The translations under genes were made by a program, and so were the position numbers. Under the pieces are notes generated by a model. That model was not told the DNA's origin, did no database searches, and worked only from the letters and a program-made list of their open reading frames with translations. A stretch of 64,000 nucleotides of DNA from Parachlamydiales bacterium (GTDB lineage Bacteria > Chlamydiota > Chlamydiia > Chlamydiales > Rhabdochlamydiaceae), in NCBI GenBank assembly GCA_027459675.1, contig DAIDHO010000001.1, positions 1 through 64,000 of the forward strand, given 5' to 3'. Shown here piece after piece: positions 35,680 through 43,689 of the stretch (within the stretch, counting starts at the first letter, position 1; each line of letters starts with the position of its first letter).

Positions 35680-36348
35680 TCATTTATTTTTTTTGTCTCT
35701 ATAAATGGTGTGGGGAGGTAAAATCCCTTTGATATTCAGGCACGGGTAACAAAGCGAGCCTGGCCCAATAAACGTGCCTGGACTTGTCACTGCATTACAC
35801 CCAATTTGAGCTTCGTCTCCCACGATGGCTCCGAATTTTTTCAAGTTCGTCGGGATTGTTTTTCCCAGGTAGAAAAAAGAGATGGGCGCATGATCCAACC
35901 TAACGTTTGCAAGTTTAACTCCCGCCCCCAAATTCACATCATTTCCAAGAATGGAGTCGCCTACATAATTAAAGTGGGCAGCCGAGGCTCGATTTAACAA
36001 GATAGAGTGCTTAATTTCTGTTGTATGACCAATCAGACACCCCTCTCCTGTGATTACATGTCCCCTGATGTAAGCCCCATGCCGCACTACAGTATTAGGG
36101 CCTAAGATCACAGGACCTTGAATATAGGCTCCAGGCTCAATGATACATCCTTTCGCAATCGAAATTTGAGAACGATTGATTAAATAAGCTGTGGAGGGAA
36201 TGGGGACTTCAATTTTCCCTAAAGGGGTTTTTTCAAGATAAGGACTTAAGCGATGCAGCGCTTCCCATACAGGAGCCTCTACATCAAAAAGCGCCTGGTG
36301 ATCAAACGCCTCTAATGAGAAAAAGTGAGCAGAAGCAAGTGATTGCAT
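35680..36348 (-). CDS. GlmU-like left-handed beta-helix acyltransferase (short form)
   Basis: A 222-residue protein with hexapeptide repeats from about 60 to 205 (Gly-Ala-Tyr-Ile-x-Gly, Gly-Asn-Asp-Val-Asn-Leu-Gly-Ala-Gly and similar), forming a left-handed beta-helix. The family is usually labelled GlmU in chlamydiae, but the N-terminal uridylyltransferase domain (about 230 residues with Gly-x-Gly-Thr-Arg) is absent. Only the acetyltransferase-type half remains, so it cannot by itself make UDP-GlcNAc. It probably acylates a sugar phosphate. It sits directly upstream of ispA. Confidence 0.82.
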   Translation of the reverse strand: MQSLASAHFFSLEAFDHQALFDVEAPVWEALHRLSPYLEKTPLGKIEVPIPSTAYLINRSQISIAKGCIIEPGAYIQGPVILGPNTVVRHGAYIRGHVITGEGCLIGHTTEIKHSILLNRASAAHFNYVGDSILGNDVNLGAGVKLANVRLDHAPISFFYLGKTIPTNLKKFGAIVGDEAQIGCNAVTSPGTFIGPGSLCYPCLNIKGILPPHTIYRDKKNK

Positions 36349-36595
36349 GAAGTCATACTACTGAAGCGACGATTTTTCCACATCGCTTCTTTTAAATTCT
36401 TTTTTAGATCTTTAAGATATCATACTTATCCAGTCTTGTGGATTTGTTGATAAAAGGATGTTTTTAATTAGATCTCTTGCGTCACTCAAGTTCAGTACAA
36501 AGCTCTTGTCTGACTTACACAGAGGGGGAGGGGAGAATTGTTCATAACTTTGTTAATAACCGAACTCTTTTGTCGATTTTGTTTAAAACCGGGGG
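36349..36595. other. AT-rich intergenic region with DnaA-box-like sites
   Basis: No gene in 247 bases. Four near-matches to TTATCCACA lie within about 80 bases: TTTTCCACA (36374-36382), TTATCCAGT (36426-36434), the complement of TGTGGATTT (36438-36446) and the complement of TGTTGATAA near 36445-36453. They could be DnaA sites of an origin or a regulatory locus, or chance in AT-rich DNA. Confidence 0.3.
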
Positions 36596-37261
36596 TTATG
36601 ACCAACGAATGGGAGACTTACCAACACGGAGCAGAAACTCATTGGCTTTAGAAAAATGGCGGCATCCGAAAAAACGATCAGCGGAGTAAGGAGAAGGATG
36701 TGAAGCTTCAAAAACAGCATGCTGGGATCCGACTGCTCTATGTCCTTTCTCCTGCGCCGATTTTCCCCATAAGAGAAAAACGATCGGATCTGGTTTTTGC
36801 ACGAGCACATCAATGACTGCATCGGTAAAACGCTCCCATCCTTTTCCATAATGGGACTTGGGTTCATTCTTACGCACGGTCAGTGTGGCATTGAGCAGAA
36901 ACACCCCTTGCTCAGCCCACGATAGTAAACACCCATCATGGGGCGGGGCCTCTCCTACATCATCTCTGATTTCCTTATAGATATTTTTAAGGGAAGGAGG
37001 AATCGGTACGCCAGGCAAAACACTAAAAGCTAGACCATGGGCCTGTCCAGGGCCATGATAAGGGTCTTGACCGACAATCACCACTTTCACTTTTTCGTAA
37101 GGGGTCTGTAAAAAGGCATTAAAAACAAGGTTTTCTGGAGGGTAAATCACGCTTCCATTTTCTTTTTCGGATTTTAAGAATTTTTTTAGATCTTGAATAT
37201 ACGGCTTTTCTATTTCACCCTTTAGCTTTTCATGCCATCTTTTTTCTAAAGTCATTCCCAT
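36596..37261 (-). CDS. ung: Uracil-DNA glycosylase
   Basis: A 221-residue base-excision repair enzyme that removes uracil from DNA. It carries the family 1 signature Gly-Gln-Asp-Pro-Tyr-His-Gly near 64-70 with the catalytic aspartate, and His-Pro-Ser-Pro-Tyr-Ser-Ala near 188-194, the leucine-loop region that flips out the base. The ATG at 37261 gives normal family length, and an ATG two codons later (37255) is equally possible. The open frame extends far upstream across the divergent gene, which is not credible. It is divergent from the small gene at 37353, an arrangement I recall from Chlamydia. Confidence 0.95.
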   Translation of the reverse strand: MGMTLEKRWHEKLKGEIEKPYIQDLKKFLKSEKENGSVIYPPENLVFNAFLQTPYEKVKVVIVGQDPYHGPGQAHGLAFSVLPGVPIPPSLKNIYKEIRDDVGEAPPHDGCLLSWAEQGVFLLNATLTVRKNEPKSHYGKGWERFTDAVIDVLVQKPDPIVFLLWGKSAQEKGHRAVGSQHAVFEASHPSPYSADRFFGCRHFSKANEFLLRVGKSPIRWS

Positions 37262-37352
37262 ATAAGCCAATAGATTATACAAAAAAACCAAAAAGGACAA
37301 TTGACAGAAACCAAAAATGGTCCTACGATGGATCGCTCGAAAGGTAATTGAT

Positions 37353-37607
37353 ATGAAAGATCTAGCAGAAAATAATTTGATTCGTTTTAAAAATATTTCT
37401 AAGAAAAAAGAGGCGATGTACGCTAATTTCAAGGTGAAAGGGATTCGACGAGGCGTTAACTTTACAGCTTCTATTTCTGTCGATCTTTCTGCAGCTGAGT
37501 TGCACCCGGGCGATGTATTAGAAAAAATCATCGAAGAGTGTGCACGCATCGGTGTGACAGAGTTCAAAAAGGCTGAATTTGAATTTGAAGGTTTAGCTCA
37601 CGTTTAA
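37353..37607 (+). CDS. Small conserved chlamydial protein, unknown
   Basis: An 84-residue acidic/basic protein: a Lys-rich N-terminus, a strand-rich middle (Ala-Asn-Phe-Lys-Val-Lys-Gly-Ile-Arg-Arg-Gly), and a helix with Glu-Lys-Ile-Ile-Glu-Glu-Cys near 60. The ATG at 37353 has AAAGG upstream, while the in-frame ATG at 37317 lacks a site. I recall a homologous small gene beside ung in C. trachomatis, so it is conserved, but no function is known to me. It precedes the tRNA gene. Confidence 0.72.
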   Translation: MKDLAENNLIRFKNISKKKEAMYANFKVKGIRRGVNFTASISVDLSAAELHPGDVLEKIIEECARIGVTEFKKAEFEFEGLAHV

Positions 37608-37642
37608 GGTCGAGGCTGGGTTTTGCCTAGCGTCGGGTTTAA

Positions 37643-37700
37643 TAGACCTCTTGCTTAAGCTAAAGATTCATCTGAACTTTAGCTTAAGCAAGAAGTCTAC
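37643..37700 (+). repeat. Inverted pair of dispersed repeats forming a long hairpin
   Basis: Arms TAGACCTCTTGCTTAAGC-TAAAG (37643-37665) and its reverse complement (37678-37700) match over 23 positions with one mismatch, around a 12-base loop. It lies between the small gene and tRNA-Pro. It could terminate transcription of the upstream gene or be a mobile non-autonomous repeat. Further copies lie at 30751 and 37793, with a decayed one at 14112. Confidence 0.8.
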
Positions 37701-37704
37701 TTAT

Positions 37705-37779
37705 CTGGGTGTGGCGCAGCTTGGCTAGCGCACTAGCATGGGGTGTTAGGGGTCGGAGGTTCAAATCCTCTCACCCAGA
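37705..37779 (+). tRNA. tRNA-Pro (anticodon GGG)
   Basis: A complete cloverleaf can be drawn. The acceptor stem is CTGGGTG (37705-37711) with CACCCAG (37772-37778) and discriminator A at 37779. The D arm is GCGC...GCGC. The anticodon arm is CTAGC-ATGGGGT-GTTAG, giving anticodon GGG for proline codons CCC and CCU. The T arm is GGAGG-TTCAAAT-CCTC(T). No CCA is encoded, so it must be added after transcription. A T-rich run follows. Confidence 0.93.
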
Positions 37780-37792
37780 TTCTTTTTTTCTT

Positions 37793-37819
37793 TAGACCTC
37801 TTGCTTAAGCTAAGGTTCA
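37793..37819 (+). repeat. Copy of the dispersed repeat downstream of tRNA-Pro
   Basis: TAGACCTCTTGCTTAAGC, then TAAGGTTCA. It is in the same orientation as the copy at 37643, so the two directly repeated copies bracket the tRNA gene within about 175 bases. Confidence 0.7.
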
Positions 37820-37927
37820 GTCGATTTTATGGACTTTTTGAGCCTCTTTTCTTAAAACTTTAAAAAGAGGTTACTCCTAACCCCTCCTTGTGAAAAAATT
37901 AATTTAATTGTATGGTCACCCCTAGGA

Positions 37928-38851
37928 ATGGACGACCATAAAACTGCCTTTTTTCGAGAAAAAAGAAAAGTATATTATCTCACCTTCATCTTGATGGCGG
38001 TTACCATTGGGATTTTTTGGACATGGAGGGTCTATTTTTATCCTTTCGAATCGACGGAAGACGCTACGATTCAAGCGAACGATATGTCTATCAGTCCGGT
38101 GATAGCAGGCCAAATCACTGAAATGAAGGTGGAAGAGGGCTCGGTGGTTCAACCGGGTGATCTTTTGTTTGCAGTGGACGATACACTTCTTAAAATTCAG
38201 AGAGAAAAGGTGGTTGCAGCTCTGCAGCATGTCCAAGATGAAGCACACGTTCAGTCCATAAGGCGTAATCTTGCATTGGACACTTTTAAAAGGGCTCAAA
38301 CAGAGTTTGAAGCAGGGGTGATCTCTTCGGAGATGTTCCAACAAGCAGAAAAGAATCTCGAAATGGCACAGGCTGCTCTCGAATCTATTTTATCTCTTAT
38401 TGAGGTACAGGCGGCCGATCTGCAGTTCATTGAAAAACAGATCCAGCTTGCGAAAGTGAGGGCTCCTGCTGCAGGCGTGGTGGGTAAGATTTGGCATACT
38501 CCTGGAGAGGTGGTTGCTTCAGGTCAGACGACACTGACGTTATTCGATCTGGCCAATGTTTGGGTGGAGGCTAAAATTGAAGAGACTAAAATTTCCTCTA
38601 TCCGATTAGGAGATCCTGTGACGCTTACTGTCGATGCATATCCCCATCTCAATTTAAAGGGAATAGTCGTGGTGGTGGGGGCAGCAGCCGCTTCTCAATT
38701 TGCTTTGATCCCTGCGAATAACACCTCGGGAAACTTTACTAAAGTAACGCAACGCGTTCCGTTGAAAATTGCCTTTAAAATATCAGATGACAATTCGGAC
38801 ATCTATTTGCGCCCGGGCATGTCTGTGAAAGTTAAAATTCGAGCGCGGTAA
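37928..38851 (+). CDS. emrA: Membrane fusion protein of an MFS efflux pump (EmrA/HlyD type)
   Basis: A 307-residue periplasmic adaptor with one N-terminal membrane helix (about 17-37). It has the biotinyl-lipoyl-like motif around Val-Glu-Glu-Gly-Ser-Val-Val-Gln-Pro-Gly-Asp (about 70-80), a coiled-coil hairpin (about 90-170), a returning lipoyl half with Arg-Ala-Pro-Ala-Ala-Gly-Val-Val-Gly near 178, and a beta-barrel domain. It bridges the inner-membrane pump encoded next to an outer-membrane channel such as TolC, which is not in this window. It is followed by emrB with a two-base gap. Confidence 0.88.
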   Translation: MDDHKTAFFREKRKVYYLTFILMAVTIGIFWTWRVYFYPFESTEDATIQANDMSISPVIAGQITEMKVEEGSVVQPGDLLFAVDDTLLKIQREKVVAALQHVQDEAHVQSIRRNLALDTFKRAQTEFEAGVISSEMFQQAEKNLEMAQAALESILSLIEVQAADLQFIEKQIQLAKVRAPAAGVVGKIWHTPGEVVASGQTTLTLFDLANVWVEAKIEETKISSIRLGDPVTLTVDAYPHLNLKGIVVVVGAAAASQFALIPANNTSGNFTKVTQRVPLKIAFKISDDNSDIYLRPGMSVKVKIRAR

Positions 38852-38853
38852 AT

Positions 38854-40428
38854 ATGAATGAAGGGCTTCTTCGAAGGCGTGCCATTCGTCTGTTTCCTTC
38901 TCTCTCAAGCGATCACCGCGCCTATCCTTGGTACGTGCTTCTGACTGTGATGATCAGCACCTTTATGGTGGTCCTGGATGGAACCATTGTAAACGTGGCT
39001 ATTCCTACTATTATGGCTGCTTTTGGAAAAACCATTAGCCAAGTTGTTTGGGTTTCCACAGCCTATCTCATTGCTCTTTCGATTGTGCTTGCCATTTCAG
39101 GGTGGCTCACTGAACATTTTGGAGCAAAACAGGCATTTATGGTAGGGCTTGTCATCTTTGTTGTTAGTTCTTATTTATGCGGAATTGCATGGAATATCGA
39201 ATCCATGGTTTTCTTTCGGGTGCTACAAGGATTTGGGGGAGGCATTTTAACCCCGGTGGGAATGACGCTTTTTACGACCGAATTTTCTAAAGAGTATCGT
39301 ACAGTTCCTTTGGGATTTTACTCGATTGCAATTGCAGCCGCCATCTCCTTGGGGCCTGCAGTGGGAGGATACCTGATTGAGAAAATCAATTGGAAGTGGA
39401 TCTTCTTCATTAATCTCCCTTTCGGTTTGATTACTTTTTTTATGGCTTGGGTTATCCTGAAGCGAACTCAACGGAAAGAGATTCATGCCTTTGATAAATG
39501 GGGGCTTTTAACCCTGACCTCTTTTCTAGTGTTACTTTTTTTGGGGATTTCGAGCGGACATGCTTCTTGGAATGCAAAAGGGTGGACTTCGATGTTTACT
39601 ATCCTTTCATTTTTAATTTCCGGGATTTCTCTCGCCCTTTTTCTTTATATTGAGCTCCATCATCCTTACCCCATTGTGGATTTAAGAATTTTTCGAGAAC
39701 GGAACTTTCTGATGGGAAACACGATTCTCTTTATTTTCTCCTTCACTCTATTTGGCTCGAGTTTTTTGCTCCCACTTTATTTGCAAAATGGATTGAATTA
39801 TTCTCAAATTCACACAGGTTTAGTCCTTCTGCCGTTAGGCCTTTCTCAATGTTTTTTTGGAGGGCTTTCGGGATGGATGACTAAAAAAATATCACCCCTA
39901 TGGCTTGTTTTTTTTAGCATTATCATTTTAGGCATCAGCTATCAATTGAACAGCAATTTTAGCCTTTACACCTCCGAGAAAAGCATGGTGGTACTTTTTA
40001 CTTTACGGGGGGCGGCTATGGGATTTTTATTTGCTCCTTTACTGGCGCTTACCATGTTAAAAATTCCTGAAGAAAAAATTTCTCAAGCCACGGGGCTTTT
40101 TACAGTTCAGCGGCAAATTGGGGCAGCACTGGGGGTTTCCGTCTTTGAAACGATTTTTACCAATCGTCAAGTTTACCATTCTTCTGCCCTAGGCTCTGCG
40201 CTTGATACCTCGAGTCCTGTTTTTCAAGAAATCAGCCAACAGCTGAGTGGTGCAAGTCAGACAAGTTTTGGACACTCGCTTTTACAAGCGGGGATCCAGG
40301 CACAACAATTTATTTTAGATTTTGCACAACACACTATCTTTATTCGATCGATTGATGACTGTGTTCTTCTTGCTGGAATAATCACCTTCTTCAGCGTGGT
40401 TCCCCTCTTTTTTCTGCGAGACTCTTAG
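38854..40428 (+). CDS. emrB: MFS drug transporter, DHA2 family (EmrB type)
   Basis: A 524-residue inner-membrane transporter with about 14 helices, the DHA2 layout. The signature Leu-Asp-Gly-Thr-Ile-Val-Asn-Val-Ala-Ile-Pro lies near 42-52 and the motif C-like Gly-Pro-Ala-Val-Gly-Gly near 167-172. A conserved Arg-x-x-Gln-Gly-Phe-Gly-Gly-Gly lies in helix 4. With the HlyD protein upstream it forms an EmrAB-type tripartite drug or lipid efflux pump driven by protons. The substrate cannot be told from sequence. Confidence 0.9.
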   Translation: MNEGLLRRRAIRLFPSLSSDHRAYPWYVLLTVMISTFMVVLDGTIVNVAIPTIMAAFGKTISQVVWVSTAYLIALSIVLAISGWLTEHFGAKQAFMVGLVIFVVSSYLCGIAWNIESMVFFRVLQGFGGGILTPVGMTLFTTEFSKEYRTVPLGFYSIAIAAAISLGPAVGGYLIEKINWKWIFFINLPFGLITFFMAWVILKRTQRKEIHAFDKWGLLTLTSFLVLLFLGISSGHASWNAKGWTSMFTILSFLISGISLALFLYIELHHPYPIVDLRIFRERNFLMGNTILFIFSFTLFGSSFLLPLYLQNGLNYSQIHTGLVLLPLGLSQCFFGGLSGWMTKKISPLWLVFFSIIILGISYQLNSNFSLYTSEKSMVVLFTLRGAAMGFLFAPLLALTMLKIPEEKISQATGLFTVQRQIGAALGVSVFETIFTNRQVYHSSALGSALDTSSPVFQEISQQLSGASQTSFGHSLLQAGIQAQQFILDFAQHTIFIRSIDDCVLLAGIITFFSVVPLFFLRDS

Positions 40429-40505
40429 AAGGTATTTTTGTATAATATTAAAAATTTTTTTATTATAAAAATAAATAATGATATAAAATAATAAGATGTT
40501 ATACA

Positions 40506-40868
40506 ATGAAAATTATGGATTATCTATTTAATTTTATTCACCTTTATATCAATTCAACAACTCGGATTGTGGTGGAGGGACAGGAGGTCTTAATTCAAAA
40601 AAAGTCTGTCTCATCGACGTGGAAACTTTCCACTCCTATTTTTGAGGGACGAGGAGAATTTCCCAAAGAAACCCACGAATGCTTGCGGCTTATTCAGAGT
40701 CTTAAGTGGGCCAATGAGGGAATGCTTGAAATCGATGCGGTGATAGGCACCATCCATTGGACTCAGGAGATTCATCCAAGTCGTTTCCATAAAGAATTTC
40801 CTCGGTTTTTAAAACACGCCAAAGAGTGGAACGAAATTCTGACGAAGGAATTATCGCTTATCAACTGA
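40506..40868 (+). CDS. Small protein, unknown
   Basis: A 120-residue, mostly soluble protein with an alternation of strands and helices, aromatic-rich, and no signal peptide. Its size and acidic-hydrophobic balance would suit a type III secretion chaperone, but I do not recognise a CesT signature. An AT-rich upstream region separates it from emrB by 77 bases. An ATG three codons downstream is an alternative start. A hairpin at 40876-40893 follows it. Confidence 0.5.
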   Translation: MKIMDYLFNFIHLYINSTTRIVVEGQEVLIQKKSVSSTWKLSTPIFEGRGEFPKETHECLRLIQSLKWANEGMLEIDAVIGTIHWTQEIHPSRFHKEFPRFLKHAKEWNEILTKELSLIN

Positions 40869-40875
40869 GATTGAT

Positions 40876-40893
40876 GAGGGGATACTCCCCCTC
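40876..40893. terminator. Possible bidirectional terminator hairpin
   Basis: GAGGGGA (40876-40882) pairs with TCCCCCTC (40886-40893) across a three-base loop with one bulge. It lies between convergent genes ending at 40868 and 40897. There is no long T run, so a rho-independent role is uncertain. Confidence 0.35.
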
Positions 40894-40896
40894 TCT

Positions 40897-42105
40897 CTAT
40901 TCTCTCACTCTCTCAGGGGATAAAACAAAGATAGCTCGGCTTGCTAAAATGAAAAGAGGGCTGAGCAAGACAGTAGCAAGCGGGGTCAAAGTTAAGAGGA
41001 CTCCTGCAATCACAGGGCCTAAAATCTTAGCAAAAGCTTGAATAGATTGATGGAGTCCCATGACTTTTCCATTTTCATGAGAGCAAGCATAGTCGGATAC
41101 TAAAGTCGTGAGGGAAGGAACAAGCGAAGCATAAGCAAAGGTGAAAAGGGGCATGATAAAGCAGATCATGAAATAATCTTGCATGAACGAAAGAAGAAAA
41201 ATAGAAAAGGCGAAAAGAAAAATAAAATAGCGAAAGAATTTTTCAGAGCGCGAATACTTGTGGAGCCACAGAATAAAAATCACTTGGGACAGTGAAAACC
41301 AAATCCCATATTGGGAATAAAGATTAAAGACTTGTCCTTCATTGCAGCCGATCTTTTCAATGAGAAATACCTGAAAGGTTTTGATAAAGAAATACCACCC
41401 AAAAAAAATCAGGAATTCTGACCACAGCAAAGTTTTAAGAGGTCTTTCACATTTTAAAAAATCTCGAAAGCGGACTTCTGTCCATTTGGGGACAGCTAGT
41501 TTTTCTGTATCATTTGACCAAAATTTCCATATCAGTAAAAAGTTTAAAAAAGAAAAGGCAGCACAACCGACAAAAAGATAAAAGCATGCCTCGAATAAAT
41601 GTCCCGCAACTGTAACCACCTGTCCTGCCACCCAGGGTCCCAAGATAAAACCTAGACCCAACATAAGGTGAGAGATGGCAAAAAATTTCGATCTTTTTTC
41701 TTCAAAGCTGACGTCTGTGATAATGGCATTGGTAGTGGATAAATTAACACCGGTGAGTCCTGCGACAAAATTTCCGATGAAAAAAGGGAAGACGGACTGA
41801 GTTAGAATTCCCCCACTGCAGATGAGATAGCCTGCGGCATTGCCGAGATAAGAGGTGAGTAAGATTCCACGCCGTCCTACCCGATCAGAAAGATAGCCTA
41901 GGAAAGGAGCTGCAACCATTTGACCAATCGGATAGGTAGCGGATAAAATTCCGAGCAGAATATAACGCAATTTGAGAGAGTAGGTTCCCTCAAAAAAACT
42001 GTGGGGTGTTTCTAAGAAAAAAAGGGGAAGAAAAGCAATGACAGCAGAGAAAGTTAGAAAATCGAGAAAAAGAACGGAAAAAATGAGGCTCAATTTTTTT
42101 AACAT
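40897..42105 (-). CDS. MFS transporter (12-helix, TetA-like)
   Basis: A 402-residue inner-membrane protein with 12 predicted helices and the motif A loop Gly-Tyr-Leu-Ser-Asp-Arg-Val-Gly-Arg-Arg near 70-79, typical of the drug:proton antiporter 1 (TetA-like) and related groups. The helix 4-5 region has Gly-Pro-Trp-Val-Ala-Gly, close to motif C of antiporters. It stands alone, 77 bases downstream of the pGP6-like gene on the same strand, and converges with the gene at 40506. Substrate unknown. Confidence 0.82.
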   Translation of the reverse strand: MLKKLSLIFSVLFLDFLTFSAVIAFLPLFFLETPHSFFEGTYSLKLRYILLGILSATYPIGQMVAAPFLGYLSDRVGRRGILLTSYLGNAAGYLICSGGILTQSVFPFFIGNFVAGLTGVNLSTTNAIITDVSFEEKRSKFFAISHLMLGLGFILGPWVAGQVVTVAGHLFEACFYLFVGCAAFSFLNFLLIWKFWSNDTEKLAVPKWTEVRFRDFLKCERPLKTLLWSEFLIFFGWYFFIKTFQVFLIEKIGCNEGQVFNLYSQYGIWFSLSQVIFILWLHKYSRSEKFFRYFIFLFAFSIFLLSFMQDYFMICFIMPLFTFAYASLVPSLTTLVSDYACSHENGKVMGLHQSIQAFAKILGPVIAGVLLTLTPLATVLLSPLFILASRAIFVLSPERVRE

Positions 42106-42182
42106 AGACGCATCTATTTTAGTCTCATACGATACATGATTCTATACTGCGCCCCCATTGAAATCACAGCTTTTGAGGATGT

Positions 42183-42923
42183 CTATTGTATATTGGTGAG
42201 AATCTGCGTGAGTGTCTCTAGTTGTATTTTGAGTGTTTTAACTTGAGCAGAAGTAGGCCTGAATCGTTTGAGGGTCAACAGTTTGCTCAGTTTTTGAAGG
42301 AGCTGTTGGGCTTGAATTGCAAGATCTTCCCTGCGATGGTCGGTTTCATCCAGAGGAAATGTTTGGCGGATCAATTCCAGTACCTCATTTTTCGTTTCGC
42401 CTTGGTAATTGAGGAGGAGCTCTTTCTTTTTTTCTATGGGAGCATCTCGGCTGGCCAAGGTATAAACAGCTTGGCGTGGCATTGTATCGAGTTTGGGAAG
42501 AAGTTCTGGAGGAAGCACTTGGTAAAACTCGTAGTATTGGAGAAAATTATAAGGGGTTTGACGGTTGCCATAGGTTGCAATAAGCCAGGCAGAAAAAGCG
42601 CCATCGCGATAATTTTTGAAGATTTCCTGAGCCTTTTTAATGCGCTGCCCATGCAGGATTGCGGCTTGGTTGGAGATGGCCTTAATCTCGGATGTCAAGC
42701 TAGAAAGTTGGTGTAAGTCTTTTTCTATAGACACCTCTCTCTCTCCTTGGTAGGACTTGAGAAGTTCTTCAAGAGAAATGTGTTCTTGGGGCGAAAGAGG
42801 GGTCACTTTAAAGACTCCTGAAAAACTCGAGAGCTGTCCCTTAGAAGAGACTTCCGCAAGCTCGGTTGTCTTCGAAAATTTTTGTTTAAGGCGTGAAAAA
42901 AGCAGAGTGTTTACTTTTGACAT
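42183..42923 (-). CDS. pGP6-D-like chlamydial protein
   Basis: A 246-residue protein of the family shared by the chlamydial plasmid gene pGP6 and its chromosomal paralogue (CT583 in C. trachomatis, as I recall). It has a basic N-terminus, helical charged middle, and a central block Trp-Leu-Ile-Ala-Thr-Tyr-Gly-Asn-Arg-Gln-Thr-Pro-Tyr near 113-125 that looks like a conserved DNA- or protein-binding helix pair. The function is not established. It overlaps the ParA gene by 13 bases and follows thrS-parA, the same order as in Chlamydia, so it is chromosomal and not a plasmid insertion. Confidence 0.8.
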   Translation of the reverse strand: MSKVNTLLFSRLKQKFSKTTELAEVSSKGQLSSFSGVFKVTPLSPQEHISLEELLKSYQGEREVSIEKDLHQLSSLTSEIKAISNQAAILHGQRIKKAQEIFKNYRDGAFSAWLIATYGNRQTPYNFLQYYEFYQVLPPELLPKLDTMPRQAVYTLASRDAPIEKKKELLLNYQGETKNEVLELIRQTFPLDETDHRREDLAIQAQQLLQKLSKLLTLKRFRPTSAQVKTLKIQLETLTQILTNIQ

Positions 42924-43681
42924 TTTCTAAGTCTCTTTAAAAGTTCTTTGGCAAGGATAGAGTAATCTTCGGCGGCACGCGATTTAGGCGCTATTTCAAA
43001 AATGGGTTTTCCATAAATCGTAGCTTCAGAGACAGTGATGTCCCGGCGGACTTTCGATTTTAGAATTTGTCCTGGAAATGTCTCTTCGATGATATGAAGG
43101 AATGTGTCGTTGCTTTTACCTCGAGGATTCCAAAAGGAAAGCACCACTCCCAGAAGCTCAATGGGATGCCGTTGGGAGAGCGATTCCATAAATTGCGAAA
43201 GTCGCTGAAGTCCTTTGATGCTATAAAATTCGGGCGTGGCCGCAATCAGGGCAAATTCGGAAGCGATCAGTGCAGACTCAGTCAGCCAACAAAGAGAGGG
43301 GGGTGTGTCAATGATAATAGTATCAAATTGGGTGAGCGGTTTTAAAACTTCTCGCAACTTTTCATGGGAGTAACGATCAGCTGCAAGGGCTTCTGTCACT
43401 TCTACCCTTTCCAGCCATGTATCAGCCGGAATAAGAGAAAGGCGCGGATGTGAAGTGGGTAAAATGACCTCTCCAATGTTCTTTTTTCCTTGAAGAATAG
43501 GAGCTAAGCTATCCTGAGCATCTGGATCATAGCCGAGTCCTGTGGTGAGATTGGCTTGAGCGTCAAAATCGATAAGTAAGACATTTTGTTTGTGAAATTT
43601 TGCAAGGGCTGCGCCTAAGTTCAGGGAGGTCGATGTTTTAGCGGTCCCTCCCTTGAAGCTGCTAATGGTAATGGTTGGCAT
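42911..43681 (-). CDS. parA: ParA/Soj-type partition ATPase
   Basis: A 256-residue deviant Walker ATPase. The N-terminus has Phe-Lys-Gly-Gly-Thr-Ala-Lys-Thr-Ser (8-16) with the signature lysine, Leu-Ile-Asp-Phe-Asp-Ala-Gln-Ala-Asn (about 36-44), and Ile-Ile-Asp-Thr-Pro-Pro-Ser near 120. ParA proteins form nucleotide-dependent gradients on DNA to segregate chromosomes or plasmids or to position cargo. Its homologue in Chlamydia lies between thrS and the pGP6 paralogue, exactly as here. No parB or parS is visible nearby, so the partner may be the pGP6-like protein (inference). Confidence 0.9.
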   Translation of the reverse strand: MPTITISSFKGGTAKTSTSLNLGAALAKFHKQNVLLIDFDAQANLTTGLGYDPDAQDSLAPILQGKKNIGEVILPTSHPRLSLIPADTWLERVEVTEALAADRYSHEKLREVLKPLTQFDTIIIDTPPSLCWLTESALIASEFALIAATPEFYSIKGLQRLSQFMESLSQRHPIELLGVVLSFWNPRGKSNDTFLHIIEETFPGQILKSKVRRDITVSEATIYGKPIFEIAPKSRAAEDYSILAKELLKRLRKCQK

Positions 43682-43689
43682 CTTTAAAC

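Noticed and set aside
36596..37567. A 323-residue Ung with a long N-terminal extension
   Set aside because: The extension is the opposite strand of the small gene at 37353 and has no family match. The ATG at 37261 gives the normal Ung length.
42183..43681. The ParA and pGP6-like genes as an integrated plasmid
   Set aside because: The same genes follow thrS in Chlamydia chromosomes, there are no plasmid replication genes or flanking repeats, and base composition does not change.
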